From: Aquimonas sp044377145
GTDB taxonomy: Bacteria > Pseudomonadota > Gammaproteobacteria > Xanthomonadales > Xanthomonadaceae
Direction: 5' to 3'
NCBI RefSeq assembly: GCF_044377145.1
Contig: NZ_JBILJQ010000012.1
Span: forward strand, 18,630-82,629
Length of the DNA: 64,000 nt
The first letter of the stretch is position 1. Every line of letters begins with the position of its first letter. Shown one piece after another: positions 8,316 through 16,573 of this stretch. The notes beneath the pieces were generated by a model, which saw only the letters and a program-made list of their open reading frames with translations, ran no database searches and was not told where the DNA came from. The translations under genes and the position numbers were made by a program.

Positions 8316-10379
8316 TCAATCGAAACGCAGAGTCTGGCCTTCGGTGACCGCGCGCAAGCGCGACACCAACACCGGCCAATCGACCTCGCGCTGGATGCCG
8401 TTGACGGTGATCCGGGGCAGGCCCGAGCCTTCGACGATGGTGTAGCCGCGGCCGCTGCCGCTGACGCTGACGCCTCCCATGTGGCAGGTGTGGTTCTCCA
8501 GTCGGCAGGCAATGCCGATCCGGGCATAGGGAAAGTTCTCGAACGCCCGCATCACCCCGGCCTGCAGCGCAGCCGTAGCACCCATGCCCCCGACCGAGGA
8601 CAAATCGCGCACCGCGCGCTGGCTGATCCGGCGCTTGTCCGGTGCGCGCTGGTCGGTCTCGAAGCGGGCATCGAAAGCCACCGGCTCCCAGTCGACCAGG
8701 CGCAGGGCACGGATATAGCCCTGCAAGCGCCCGGTGATTTCGCCAAATCCGAACACGCTGGTCAACGGCTTCAGATCGAGCCTGCTCACTTCGACATCTG
8801 CGCCGAGCGTTGGCGCGACGCCGAAGGGACGCTCCAAGCGCAGCGCGCTGACCTTGACCTCGCCATCGAACACCTGCACCGCGATCTCGCCGTCAAGGCT
8901 GAACACCCCATCGCGATACTGCACGCCGGGAATCACACCCGACATGCGGCCGCTGAAGGCCGGCCAACCGAAGCGCGCCGACAGGGCCGCCAGATCCAGA
9001 TCCTGCAGGCGCAGCGACAGGGCCAGATTGTCACTGGCCGCAACAGGCGCTGCATCGGCGGCCGGATTCGCATCCGCAGGCCGCCAGCGCAGGGCGTCGA
9101 TGCCCAGCTGCCCATCCAGCATCGCCACCTGCAGCGGCTCACGCAGTTCGATCGCGCCCTGCACGCTGCGCAGCTGCGCTTGGGCGGCGCCGAGTTCGAT
9201 CCCGTACAGCGCCGCCGACTGCCAGCCGATGCTGCTGTCCTGAACGGCGTCGCTGCGCGTCCAGTGCAATCGCCCGCCCGCACCGCCCAGCGCGAAGCGC
9301 CCACCCGGGTCCTCGATGCGCAGGGCTTCGGGTTCGACCTCCAGGCTGCGCAGTGCGCTCTGGCTTCGATCGACCCGCAGCTGCAGCGCGCCTCCAACCT
9401 GCAAGCCCGGCAGGCCGGCGCTGGCCAACAGGCTTTCGAGGTAACGGCTGGTCAGCACATCGGCGCGGGTGCTGCGCAGATCCAGCCGAAGATCCGGCAA
9501 GGGTTCCTCGGCCTGCGTGTCGATGCTCGCCGAGGCCTCCAGGCTGAGCACGCCGGGATCGTTCCAGAGCAGTCGATCCAGTGCCCAGCGCGAACCCGCG
9601 CCAAGCGCGCCCAGCTTGAACTGCACCGGCTGCGCCGGCAGCGATGCATAAACCGGCCCGAACAGGATCTCGCCGCCGGTGAGCGCGAGTTCCGTGGTAA
9701 TCCGGGTTTGCTCGCCGAGCTCCAGGCCCAGGCGCCCCTGCAGATTCAAATCTGCCGCTGCGATCAGGCCGTCGGTAGTGTCCAAGCCGAGCCCGTCCGC
9801 GCGGAGGCTGCCTTCAACCCGCGGCGGCGACAGCCCGAAGTCCATTTCCAGATCGGCCGCCAAAGTCCCGCCGGTGAATCGCGCCGAAGTCCACAGCGCG
9901 CCCAGCAGGGGCTGCAGCCATCCAGCCGGCAGCCGCTCGGCCTGCAGGGTCATTGATGCAGCGCTGCCCGGAATGCCCGCCACCAGCCGCGCCCGGCCGC
10001 GAACCAGGATCAGCTCGCTGTCGCCATCGCGCCAGTCCAGCGCCAGCTCACCGGCCGCACCCGCGTCACTGCGCAGAGGCCCGGCGCAGTGCCAGGTGGC
10101 GACATCGCTCGGCCGCAGTTCACACCGCCAGTCCAACCCGCGGAACGCGTAGCCCGAGCCGGCGATATCGAGGCTGTCCACTTGCAGCTGCAGGCCCAAA
10201 CCGGCGCCCGGCTGATCCGGCGCAATCAGCGACAGGCGCAAGCCGCTGGCGTCCACAGGACCCTGGTTGACCCGGTCAGCGCTGACCCGCAGCGACAGCG
10301 CCTGCACCGGTGCGCTCAGCAGGCTGCACACCAGCAGGCCGAGGACGGGGGGCTTGATCGATCGAACTCGGCTGAGCAT
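8316..10379 (-). CDS. Large exported YdbH/AsmA-like protein
   Basis: 687 residues with an N-terminal signal (PPVLGLLVCSLLSAPVQA, cleavage near residue 28) and a long body of repeating beta-rich segments (LRADGLGLDTTDGLIAAADL, LSLRLQDLDLAALSARFG and similar). The C-terminal third, with FSGRMSGVIPGVQYRDG, LDLKPLTSVFGFGEITGRL and the final ITVNGIQREVDW, fits the YdbH family of AsmA-like proteins. Known members bridge inner and outer membranes in phospholipid transport; that role here is by family only. Only 26 bp separate it from a divergent signalling gene. Confidence 0.75.
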   Translation of the reverse strand: MLSRVRSIKPPVLGLLVCSLLSAPVQALSLRVSADRVNQGPVDASGLRLSLIAPDQPGAGLGLQLQVDSLDIAGSGYAFRGLDWRCELRPSDVATWHCAGPLRSDAGAAGELALDWRDGDSELILVRGRARLVAGIPGSAASMTLQAERLPAGWLQPLLGALWTSARFTGGTLAADLEMDFGLSPPRVEGSLRADGLGLDTTDGLIAAADLNLQGRLGLELGEQTRITTELALTGGEILFGPVYASLPAQPVQFKLGALGAGSRWALDRLLWNDPGVLSLEASASIDTQAEEPLPDLRLDLRSTRADVLTSRYLESLLASAGLPGLQVGGALQLRVDRSQSALRSLEVEPEALRIEDPGGRFALGGAGGRLHWTRSDAVQDSSIGWQSAALYGIELGAAQAQLRSVQGAIELREPLQVAMLDGQLGIDALRWRPADANPAADAAPVAASDNLALSLRLQDLDLAALSARFGWPAFSGRMSGVIPGVQYRDGVFSLDGEIAVQVFDGEVKVSALRLERPFGVAPTLGADVEVSRLDLKPLTSVFGFGEITGRLQGYIRALRLVDWEPVAFDARFETDQRAPDKRRISQRAVRDLSSVGGMGATAALQAGVMRAFENFPYARIGIACRLENHTCHMGGVSVSGSGRGYTIVEGSGLPRITVNGIQREVDWPVLVSRLRAVTEGQTLRFD

Positions 10380-10405
10380 GCTCGCGAGGATACCGGAAGC
10401 GATCC

Positions 10406-11134
10406 ATGCCCTTGCCCACAGCCTCCCCAGCTCATCACGCGCCTCGTCTGCTGCTGGTCGAAGACGATCCGGTCAGCGCCGACTGGCTGCTGCGCCTGTG
10501 TGCCGACTGGGGCTTGATCGTCACGCATGCACGCAGCTGCACCGAGGCACGGGCGCATTCGTCGCAGGCGTTCGATGCGCTGCTGCTGGATCAGTGCCTG
10601 GCCGATGGCAACGGCGTCGACCTACTCGCTCAGCTGCGTGCAGCGGGCATCCACGCGCCTGCCGCCGCACTCAGCGCGGACCTCGGCCCCGCCCACTGCG
10701 TACGTCTGCTGCAGGCGGGTTTCAGTGCCTGCCTGAGCAAGCCTTTCGATGCCGCGGCCCTGCTCGCGACCCTCGACTCTGTGGGAGTGCGGCCGCCGAG
10801 CTGGGACGAGGTGCGGGCCATGGCGACCGCAGCCGGCAAGCCCGCGGTGCTGGCCTCCTTGCGCGCCCTGCTGGCGGCCGATCTGCCCGAACAGCGACGC
10901 GCCCTGGCACTCGCCCTGGACGCCCAGCCTATTGCCAGCAGCGGCGCCGACGCGGTGCTGCACCGGATGCTGGGCGCCAGCCGTTTGACCGGCGCCGCCG
11001 CGCTGACCGCGGCGATCGAAGCCCTGCGCGATCTGCTGGGCCATTCGCCGCTGGTTGCCGAGTCGGTGCGCAGCGGCCACGCGCGGGTCGAGCACGCAAT
11101 CGCTGCGACCCTGGCGGACTGTGCATCAGCGTAA
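10406..11134 (+). CDS. Response regulator with C-terminal Hpt-like domain
   Basis: 242 residues. The N-terminal receiver domain (about 13-125) has the acidic pair in LLLVEDDP, the phospho-acceptor Asp in ALLLDQCLADG and the conserved Lys in LSKPFD. A helical C-terminal part (about 135-242) contains LHRMLGASRLTGAAAL, which matches the phospho-His region of Hpt domains (HxxKGxxxxxG) except that the usual Lys is Leu. So it looks like a receiver-phosphotransfer fusion rather than a DNA-binding regulator. GGAAG six bases before the ATG supports the start. No sensor kinase is adjacent; a partner must be elsewhere. The 185 bp after it (11135-11319) hold nothing I recognise. Confidence 0.78.
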   Translation: MPLPTASPAHHAPRLLLVEDDPVSADWLLRLCADWGLIVTHARSCTEARAHSSQAFDALLLDQCLADGNGVDLLAQLRAAGIHAPAAALSADLGPAHCVRLLQAGFSACLSKPFDAAALLATLDSVGVRPPSWDEVRAMATAAGKPAVLASLRALLAADLPEQRRALALALDAQPIASSGADAVLHRMLGASRLTGAAALTAAIEALRDLLGHSPLVAESVRSGHARVEHAIAATLADCASA

Positions 11135-11319
11135 CGGTGATCCGGCCGGAGGCCGCCATGCACCATCCGCGCAGCGGATTCCAGGAAGGGTCTCTACTGC
11201 GAAGGGTCGCCTCAAACCCGGGCCAATGCGACACAGGCGGTCACACCAAAGGAATCGCCGCGCACGGCCGCGGTCGCACCTACTGCGAAGGTAGGCGAGC
11301 CTGCCGCCATTCCAAGCGC

Positions 11320-12054
11320 TCAGCGCAGCTGTTCGATCTCCGCCATCAGCCCCCAGGAGCGCAGGCTGCGGCCGTGCAGATGGCGCTTGAGCTCCTCGCG
11401 CAGCAGCCGGCGCAGGGGCGGCAGCAGCGCCGGCGCAGGTGCGGCGTCCGACTGCAGGGCCAGCAGGGCCGCACCCGCAACGCCGTCTGCCTCGCCCACC
11501 CCGAGACGTTGTGCGCCGGCCTCACCCAGGTAGCGGTAGCGCGCTTCGGCCTCGATCGGCCGCTCGTGCCGGTCAGTCTCGATCTGCAGCGCCACGCCCA
11601 GCGCCTGCAGCAGATCACGTTCAAAGCAGCGCAGCGGCCAGGCCATGGCCTCGCCGCTGGCCAGCTGCGACAGGCATAGCGCGTAACGACCGAACAAGGC
11701 CGGCTGCGGCTCGCCGCGCGCCAGCAGCTGCACCAGCAGCTCGTTGAGGTAGAAACCGCCCATCAGCGCATCACCGAGCAGACGCGGCGCCACGCCCGCC
11801 GGCTCGACATCGGTCAACTGCGGCAGCTCGCCGCTGCCCTGCCAGCTGATCAGCAGCGGCGAAAACGGCTGCAGTACGGCGGCACGGCCACCGCCTTTGC
11901 CGCCCTTGGCGCCGCGCGCCATCAGGCCCATGCGCCCGTGCGCGGGGGTGAACACCTCAAGCAGTTGGCTGCTCTCGCGGAACGCACGCGCGTGCAGCAC
12001 GTAGGCGGGCTCACCTTCGATGCGCGGACCGGGCCCTGCGCCTCTGCCGGCCAT
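11320..12054 (-). CDS. recO: DNA repair protein RecO
   Basis: Helps RecR load RecA on SSB-coated DNA in the RecF pathway. 244 residues: N-terminal OB-fold (AYVLHARAFRESSQLLEVFT, GRMGLMARGAKG), then the helical domain with GFYLNELLVQLLARGEP and FERDLLQALGVAL. No Cys4 zinc site is seen, as in E. coli-type RecO. The start is 3 bp after the era stop, so it is the last gene of DUF4845-rnc-era-recO. The pdxJ gene that often follows recO in gammaproteobacteria is absent. Confidence 0.93.
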   Translation of the reverse strand: MAGRGAGPGPRIEGEPAYVLHARAFRESSQLLEVFTPAHGRMGLMARGAKGGKGGGRAAVLQPFSPLLISWQGSGELPQLTDVEPAGVAPRLLGDALMGGFYLNELLVQLLARGEPQPALFGRYALCLSQLASGEAMAWPLRCFERDLLQALGVALQIETDRHERPIEAEARYRYLGEAGAQRLGVGEADGVAGAALLALQSDAAPAPALLPPLRRLLREELKRHLHGRSLRSWGLMAEIEQLR

Positions 12055-12057
12055 CGA

Positions 12058-12972
12058 TCAGTCCGTGTAGCCGAAGCTCTTCAGGCTCTTCTCGTCGTCG
12101 CTCCAGCCCTCGCGCACCTTGCACCAGACCTGCAGAAACACCTTGCGCTGGAGCAGACGCTCCATGCCCAGACGCGCGTCCATGCCGATCTGGCGCAGCT
12201 GTTCACCGCCGGCACCGATCACGATCGCCTTCTGGCCATCGCGCTCCACCCACACCACCGCGTGGATGCGCGCCATCTTGCCGTCTTCTTCCCATTGCTC
12301 GATCTCGACGCTGCTGGCGTAGGGCAGCTCGTCACCCAGCCTGCGCATCAGCTGCTCGCGGATCAACTCCGCGCACATGAAGCGTTCGCTGCGGTCGGTG
12401 ACCTGGTCTTCCTCGAACAGGGGCTCGGACTCCGGCAGATGCTTCAGCAGCACCTTCTGCAGGGTGTCCAGCCCGCTACGCTTCTGCGCCGACAGCGGCA
12501 CCACCTCGATGAAGTCGCGGCCCTCGACCACCTTCTGGATGAAGGGCAACAGGGCGCCCTTCTCCTTCAGCTTGTCGACCTTGTTGATCACCAGCACGCG
12601 CGGCACGCCGGCTTCGACCAGCACATCGAAGGCGCGCTGGTCGTCCTCGCGCCACTGCCCGGCCTCGATCACCAGCACGCCGATCTGCACATCGGCCAGG
12701 GCGCCGCGGGCGGCGCGATTCATGTAGCGGTTGATCGCGCGCGGCTGTTTGCCGTGCAGGCCGGGGGTGTCCACGTAGGCGATCTGCCCGCCTTCCAGCG
12801 TGCTGATCCCGAGAATGCGATGGCGGGTGGTCTGCGGTCGACGCGAGACGATGCTCACGCGGAAGCCGACCAGGGCATTGATCAGGGTCGACTTACCCAC
12901 ATTGGGGCGGCCGACCACGGCCACATGGCCGGCGCGGTAACCGGCCGGCGTGGTGCTTTCAGGGGTGTTCAT
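12058..12972 (-). CDS. era: GTPase Era
   Basis: Essential GTPase that binds the 3' end of 16S rRNA and assists 30S assembly. 304 residues: G1 GRPNVGKST, G3 VDTPGLHG, G4 NKVDKL, SA motif PLSAQKRSG, then the C-terminal KH domain with GAGGEQLRQIGMDAR. All motifs are intact. Its ATG overlaps the rnc stop as ATGA; recO follows 3 bp after its stop. Confidence 0.96.
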   Translation of the reverse strand: MNTPESTTPAGYRAGHVAVVGRPNVGKSTLINALVGFRVSIVSRRPQTTRHRILGISTLEGGQIAYVDTPGLHGKQPRAINRYMNRAARGALADVQIGVLVIEAGQWREDDQRAFDVLVEAGVPRVLVINKVDKLKEKGALLPFIQKVVEGRDFIEVVPLSAQKRSGLDTLQKVLLKHLPESEPLFEEDQVTDRSERFMCAELIREQLMRRLGDELPYASSVEIEQWEEDGKMARIHAVVWVERDGQKAIVIGAGGEQLRQIGMDARLGMERLLQRKVFLQVWCKVREGWSDDEKSLKSFGYTD

Positions 12973-13646
12973 CGGGTGTCCTTGTCTGCGGATTCAAGCA
13001 GTACGGCCACGATCTGCGCCGCCGCCTGCTGTTCGGCTTCGCGGCGTGAGCCGGCGATGCCCGTGGTTTCCAGGGCGAAGCTGTCGACTCGACAGCGCAC
13101 CTCGAACTGTTTGTCATGGTCATCGCCGCGGGCTTCCACCAGCACGTAGTCCGGCAAGCCAAGCTGGCGGCCCTGCAGCCATTCCTGCAGGCGGGTCTTC
13201 GCATCCTTGTCGGCTTTGAGCCCGGGCGGCAGCTGCTCGATATGCGGCTCCAGCGCGCTCAGCACCGCGGCACGGCAGGCATCGAAGCCGGCATCGAGAT
13301 GGATCGCACCGATCAGCGCTTCCACCGCATCAGCCAGAATCGAATCGCGGCGAAATCCGCCGCTCTTGAGTTCGCCCTGGCCGAGGATCAGGCGATCGCC
13401 AAGCTTCATCGCGCGGCCCAGTTCCGCCAGCCGCGCTTCGCGCACCAGCTGCGAGCGCGCCCGCGTCAAGGCGCCCTCGTCAGCCTTCGGAAAGCGCAGA
13501 AACAGCGCCTCGGCGACGATCAGATTGAGCAGCGCATCGCCCAGAAACTCCAGTCGCTCGTTGTTGCGGCCGGCGGCGCTGCGGTGGGTCAGAGCCTGCT
13601 GCAGCAGGGCCTGATCGGCGAACACATGGCCGAGGGCGGAACTCAA
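12969..13646 (-). CDS. rnc: Ribonuclease III
   Basis: Double-strand-specific endoribonuclease that matures rRNA and some mRNAs. Catalytic domain with NERLEFLGDALLN and DAVEALIGAIHLDAG (the metal-binding Glu and Asp), then a double-stranded RNA-binding domain ending AEQQAAAQIVAVLLE. The start is not obvious: no in-frame ATG or GTG lies near the family N-terminus. The TTG at 13646 gives 225 residues; an ATT at 13671 would match the E. coli length exactly; a TTG at 13721 would overlap the previous gene by 56 bp. I took 13646. The weak start may keep RNase III levels low (inference). Era follows with an ATGA overlap. Confidence 0.93.
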   Translation of the reverse strand: MSSALGHVFADQALLQQALTHRSAAGRNNERLEFLGDALLNLIVAEALFLRFPKADEGALTRARSQLVREARLAELGRAMKLGDRLILGQGELKSGGFRRDSILADAVEALIGAIHLDAGFDACRAAVLSALEPHIEQLPPGLKADKDAKTRLQEWLQGRQLGLPDYVLVEARGDDHDKQFEVRCRVDSFALETTGIAGSRREAEQQAAAQIVAVLLESADKDTR

Positions 13647-13665
13647 GCGTGCACCGGTGCGGAAA

Positions 13666-14055
13666 TCAATCGGTGCTGCCCTGGCGCGACAGCTCGACCG
13701 TTTTGTCGAAGGTCGCCACAAACTCGAGGTTGTAGGCCAGCGGACGGCGCACTTCGTACTTGATGTTGAGGTTGTAACCGGTGCCCGAGCGGGTGATCTT
13801 GATATGCTGCGGCTTCACCGACTCGACGTAGCTGATGTAGAAACGCCGATTCAGCAGGTCCTTGATCTTCTCCGGCGTCATGTTGGCGACACCCGGCTCC
13901 TGCTGCACGCCCTTCATCGCGCCGACCACGCCGAAGTGATACTCCTGATAGACCGGGAACAGGCGCATCGCCAGGAAGGCGAAGAAGCCCACCACCATCA
14001 GCACCACGATGAAGCCCAGCAGGGTGATGCCGCGCTGTTGCTTGCCAGAATTCAT
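13666..14055 (-). CDS. DUF4845 family single-span membrane protein
   Basis: 129 residues of unknown function, the family usually found between lepB and rnc. The N-terminus GITLLGFIVVLMVVGFFAF is hydrophobic and follows Gln-Arg-Gly, which resembles a type IV prepilin leader. The rest is a small soluble domain (YISYVESVKPQHIKI). It is the first gene of the rnc-era-recO run. Here lepB is not upstream; instead ligA lies 120 bp away. That 120-bp stretch contains no gene and presumably the promoter. Confidence 0.85.
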   Translation of the reverse strand: MNSGKQQRGITLLGFIVVLMVVGFFAFLAMRLFPVYQEYHFGVVGAMKGVQQEPGVANMTPEKIKDLLNRRFYISYVESVKPQHIKITRSGTGYNLNIKYEVRRPLAYNLEFVATFDKTVELSRQGSTD

Positions 14056-14175
14056 GTCGAACCTCAGAGGGTGGGTGGAAGGCGGAAATCGCCGCTCATG
14101 GTCGCGAAGCGCGCGCCGGGGCGCAAGAGCACAGGCTTCACGCGGCCAGTGTGAGCGGTGGATCTGCGACGACAG

Positions 14176-16563
14176 TCACCCGCCCTGCTCGGCCAGGAAG
14201 GTCAGCAGCTGCGCCTCATCCCAGACCGGCACGCCCAGCTCCTGCGCCTTGACCAGCTTGCTTCCGGCAGCTTCACCTGCGACCACAAAACTGGTCTTCT
14301 TCGAAACACTCCCCGCAACCTTGGCGCCTAGCGCCTCCAGCCGGGCACCCGCCTCATCGCGGGTCATTGCCGTCATCGCCCCGGTCAGCACCACCGTCTT
14401 GCCCGCGAGTGGCCCGCCCGCGGCCTGCTGTGGTGCAGCCTCACGCAGCGCGGCCATGGCCGAATCCACCGCGCGCAGACGCGGGCCCCAGTGCGGATGC
14501 GCCAGCAGCACGAACAGCGCCGCGGCCGCTTCGGCGGGCACGCCGAGTGCGGTCAGTCCGTGCTCGCCGGCTGCTTGCACCGCTTCGAGGCTTGGGCGAG
14601 CCTGCGCAATGCGCCCGATCGAGGTGTCGCCCAGCCGACCGAGCGGTGCACCCAGCGCCTTGGCTGCGCCGAGCAGATGCCCAAGGTCCAGCCGCGCTGC
14701 CAGCGCTGCCGAAGGCACCCCGCTGGCCTGCGGTTCGACCCCATTAGCCAACAGCGCATCGATGACCTCCTGGTTGTGCGGCTGCGCGAAGAAGCTGGTG
14801 ATCGAGCTCGCCACCTTCGGCCCGATATCCGGCAGCGCCAGCAGCAGCATCGGATCGGCGTGACGGATCGCGTCCAGGCTGCCGAACGCGCGCGCCAGTG
14901 ATTTGGCGGTTTCCTCGCCCATCTGCAGGATGCCGAGCGCGAACAGCAGGCGCTCCAACGACTGGCGGCGGCTGCGCTCGATCGCTTCGATCAGGTTCTC
15001 GGCCCATTTGCTGGCGATCTTGCCGGCCTTGACGGTTTCAGGCGTCGCGCCCGCACGCGCATCGGCCTGCTGCTTCAGATCCAGCAGCTGCGCGAGGCTC
15101 AGCCGATACAGATCAGCCACCGAGTGCGCGAAGCCGAAGTCGACCAGATCCTCGACCATGCGCTCGCCCAGGCCCTCGATGTCCATCGCCCGGCGCGACG
15201 CGAAATGGATCAGCGCCTGCTTGCGCTGGGCCGGGCAGAAGAGACCGCCGCTGCAGCGCGCGACAACCTCACCTTCCGAGCGCACCACTGCCGAGCCGCA
15301 GGCGGGACAGACCGAGGGCAGAGCATAGGGTGCGGTGTCGGCAGGCCGACGCTCGATCAGCACGCTCAGCACTTCGGGGATCACGTCACCCGCGCGACGC
15401 ACGATCACGCTGTCGCCGACGCGCACATCGAGCCGCGCGATCTGGTCGGCGTTGTGCAGGGTCGCATTGGTCACCACCACGCCGGCAACCTGCACCGGCT
15501 TGAGCCGGGCCACCGGGGTGATCGCGCCGGTGCGGCCGACCTGCACATCGATCGCTTCCACGACCGTCATCTCTTCCTGCGCAGGGAACTTGTGCGCGAT
15601 CGCCCAGCGCGGTGCGCGCGAGACGAAGCCGAGCGCACGCTGCTGATCGAAGCGATCTACCTTGTAGACCACTCCATCGATATCGAAGGGGAGCTGATCT
15701 CGTCCATTTCCGACCTTTCGGTAGAAATCCAGGCAGCCGTCGGCCCCGATCGCAATGCCTGTCTCGGCAGCGACCTGAAAACCCAGTTCTTGCAGCGAGA
15801 CCAGCACGTCTGACTGGCTCGGAAGCAACGTGAAGTTCTCAAGCCCTTGCCCAACACCGTAGGCGAAGAACGCAAGCTTTCGCTTCTTGGCCTCAGCCGG
15901 ATCAAGCTGCCGAATTGCCCCCGCCGCAGCGTTCCTCGGGTTTGCCAGCGTCTTCCTTCCTTCAGCCAGCGCCCGCTGGTTGAACTCGTAGAAGCTTGCA
16001 TGAGGCATGCAAACCTCACCGCGCACTTCAAGATTCTCAGGGACCAAAGAGAAGGAACGGCCATGTCGATCACGGGACATTTTCATCAAGAGAAGAGGAA
16101 CGGACTTGATCGTTCGTACCGTGTGGGTCACGTCCTCTCCGCGCTCCCCATCCCCTCTGGTAAGCGCACGAACCAGCTTTCCATCACGATACAAGAGACT
16201 TATGGCTAGGCCATCGAACTTCAGCTCGGTCGAGTAGCGAACTTCTTCGACCCCCAAGAGTTCGCGGATTCTTCTGTCGAACTCGACAACTTCCTCATCT
16301 GCGAACGCATTCGCAAGAGAGAGCATCGGGACATCGTGACTGATCGTCTCAAGTTTGCTTACCGGCGCTCCAACTCGTTGCGTTGGCGAGTCCGAAACAA
16401 GAAGCTCGGGATGCTCGCGCTCCATCCGTTCAAGCTCACGCATCAACCTGTCGTACTCCGCATCAGGAATGACAGGGTCGTTAACAACTTCGTAGTAGTG
16501 GTTAGCTACGTGGATGCGTGCCCGCAGCTCTGCTGCACGTTGGCTAAGGCTTTCGTTTTCCAT
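14176..16563 (-). CDS. ligA: NAD+-dependent DNA ligase, with compositionally mosaic 5' part
   Basis: Seals nicks in replication and repair using NAD+. 795 residues, longer than the ~670 of E. coli: about 90 extra residues lie between the HhH and BRCT domains, as in other xanthomonads. Order: Ia domain (NAD+ binding), adenylation domain with the active-site Lys 115 in STELKFDGLA, OB fold (VGRTGAITPVARL), zinc finger CPACGS ... CSGGLFCPAQ, HhH repeats, BRCT (GKTVVLTGAMTAMTRDEA). The reading frame is intact and all catalytic residues are present. Oddity: codons 1 to about 304 have much lower GC and different codon choice from the rest. It follows smc by 10 bp; zipA, normally between them, is missing. 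Confidence 0.95.
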   Translation of the reverse strand: MENESLSQRAAELRARIHVANHYYEVVNDPVIPDAEYDRLMRELERMEREHPELLVSDSPTQRVGAPVSKLETISHDVPMLSLANAFADEEVVEFDRRIRELLGVEEVRYSTELKFDGLAISLLYRDGKLVRALTRGDGERGEDVTHTVRTIKSVPLLLMKMSRDRHGRSFSLVPENLEVRGEVCMPHASFYEFNQRALAEGRKTLANPRNAAAGAIRQLDPAEAKKRKLAFFAYGVGQGLENFTLLPSQSDVLVSLQELGFQVAAETGIAIGADGCLDFYRKVGNGRDQLPFDIDGVVYKVDRFDQQRALGFVSRAPRWAIAHKFPAQEEMTVVEAIDVQVGRTGAITPVARLKPVQVAGVVVTNATLHNADQIARLDVRVGDSVIVRRAGDVIPEVLSVLIERRPADTAPYALPSVCPACGSAVVRSEGEVVARCSGGLFCPAQRKQALIHFASRRAMDIEGLGERMVEDLVDFGFAHSVADLYRLSLAQLLDLKQQADARAGATPETVKAGKIASKWAENLIEAIERSRRQSLERLLFALGILQMGEETAKSLARAFGSLDAIRHADPMLLLALPDIGPKVASSITSFFAQPHNQEVIDALLANGVEPQASGVPSAALAARLDLGHLLGAAKALGAPLGRLGDTSIGRIAQARPSLEAVQAAGEHGLTALGVPAEAAAALFVLLAHPHWGPRLRAVDSAMAALREAAPQQAAGGPLAGKTVVLTGAMTAMTRDEAGARLEALGAKVAGSVSKKTSFVVAGEAAGSKLVKAQELGVPVWDEAQLLTFLAEQGG
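15650..16563 (-). other. Low-GC segment covering the 5' third of ligA
   Basis: Hand counts on sample lines give about 53-55% G+C here (for example 16021-16080 and 16321-16380) against about 70% in the 3' part of the same gene (15181-15240). Codons such as AGA, AAG, TCA and TTC-rich runs appear that are rare in the neighbours. The change is sharp at the ligA start, since the smc 3' end is normal, and near 15650. The segment codes for the Ia and adenylation domains in frame. This looks like an imported allele joined by recombination; boundaries are accurate to perhaps 50 bp. Confidence 0.7.
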
Positions 16564-16573
16564 GGCGTGGCTC

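Noticed and set aside
11135..11319. Possible RNA gene in the spacer before recO
   Set aside because: No stable hairpin with a T tract and no promoter pattern could be supported by eye.
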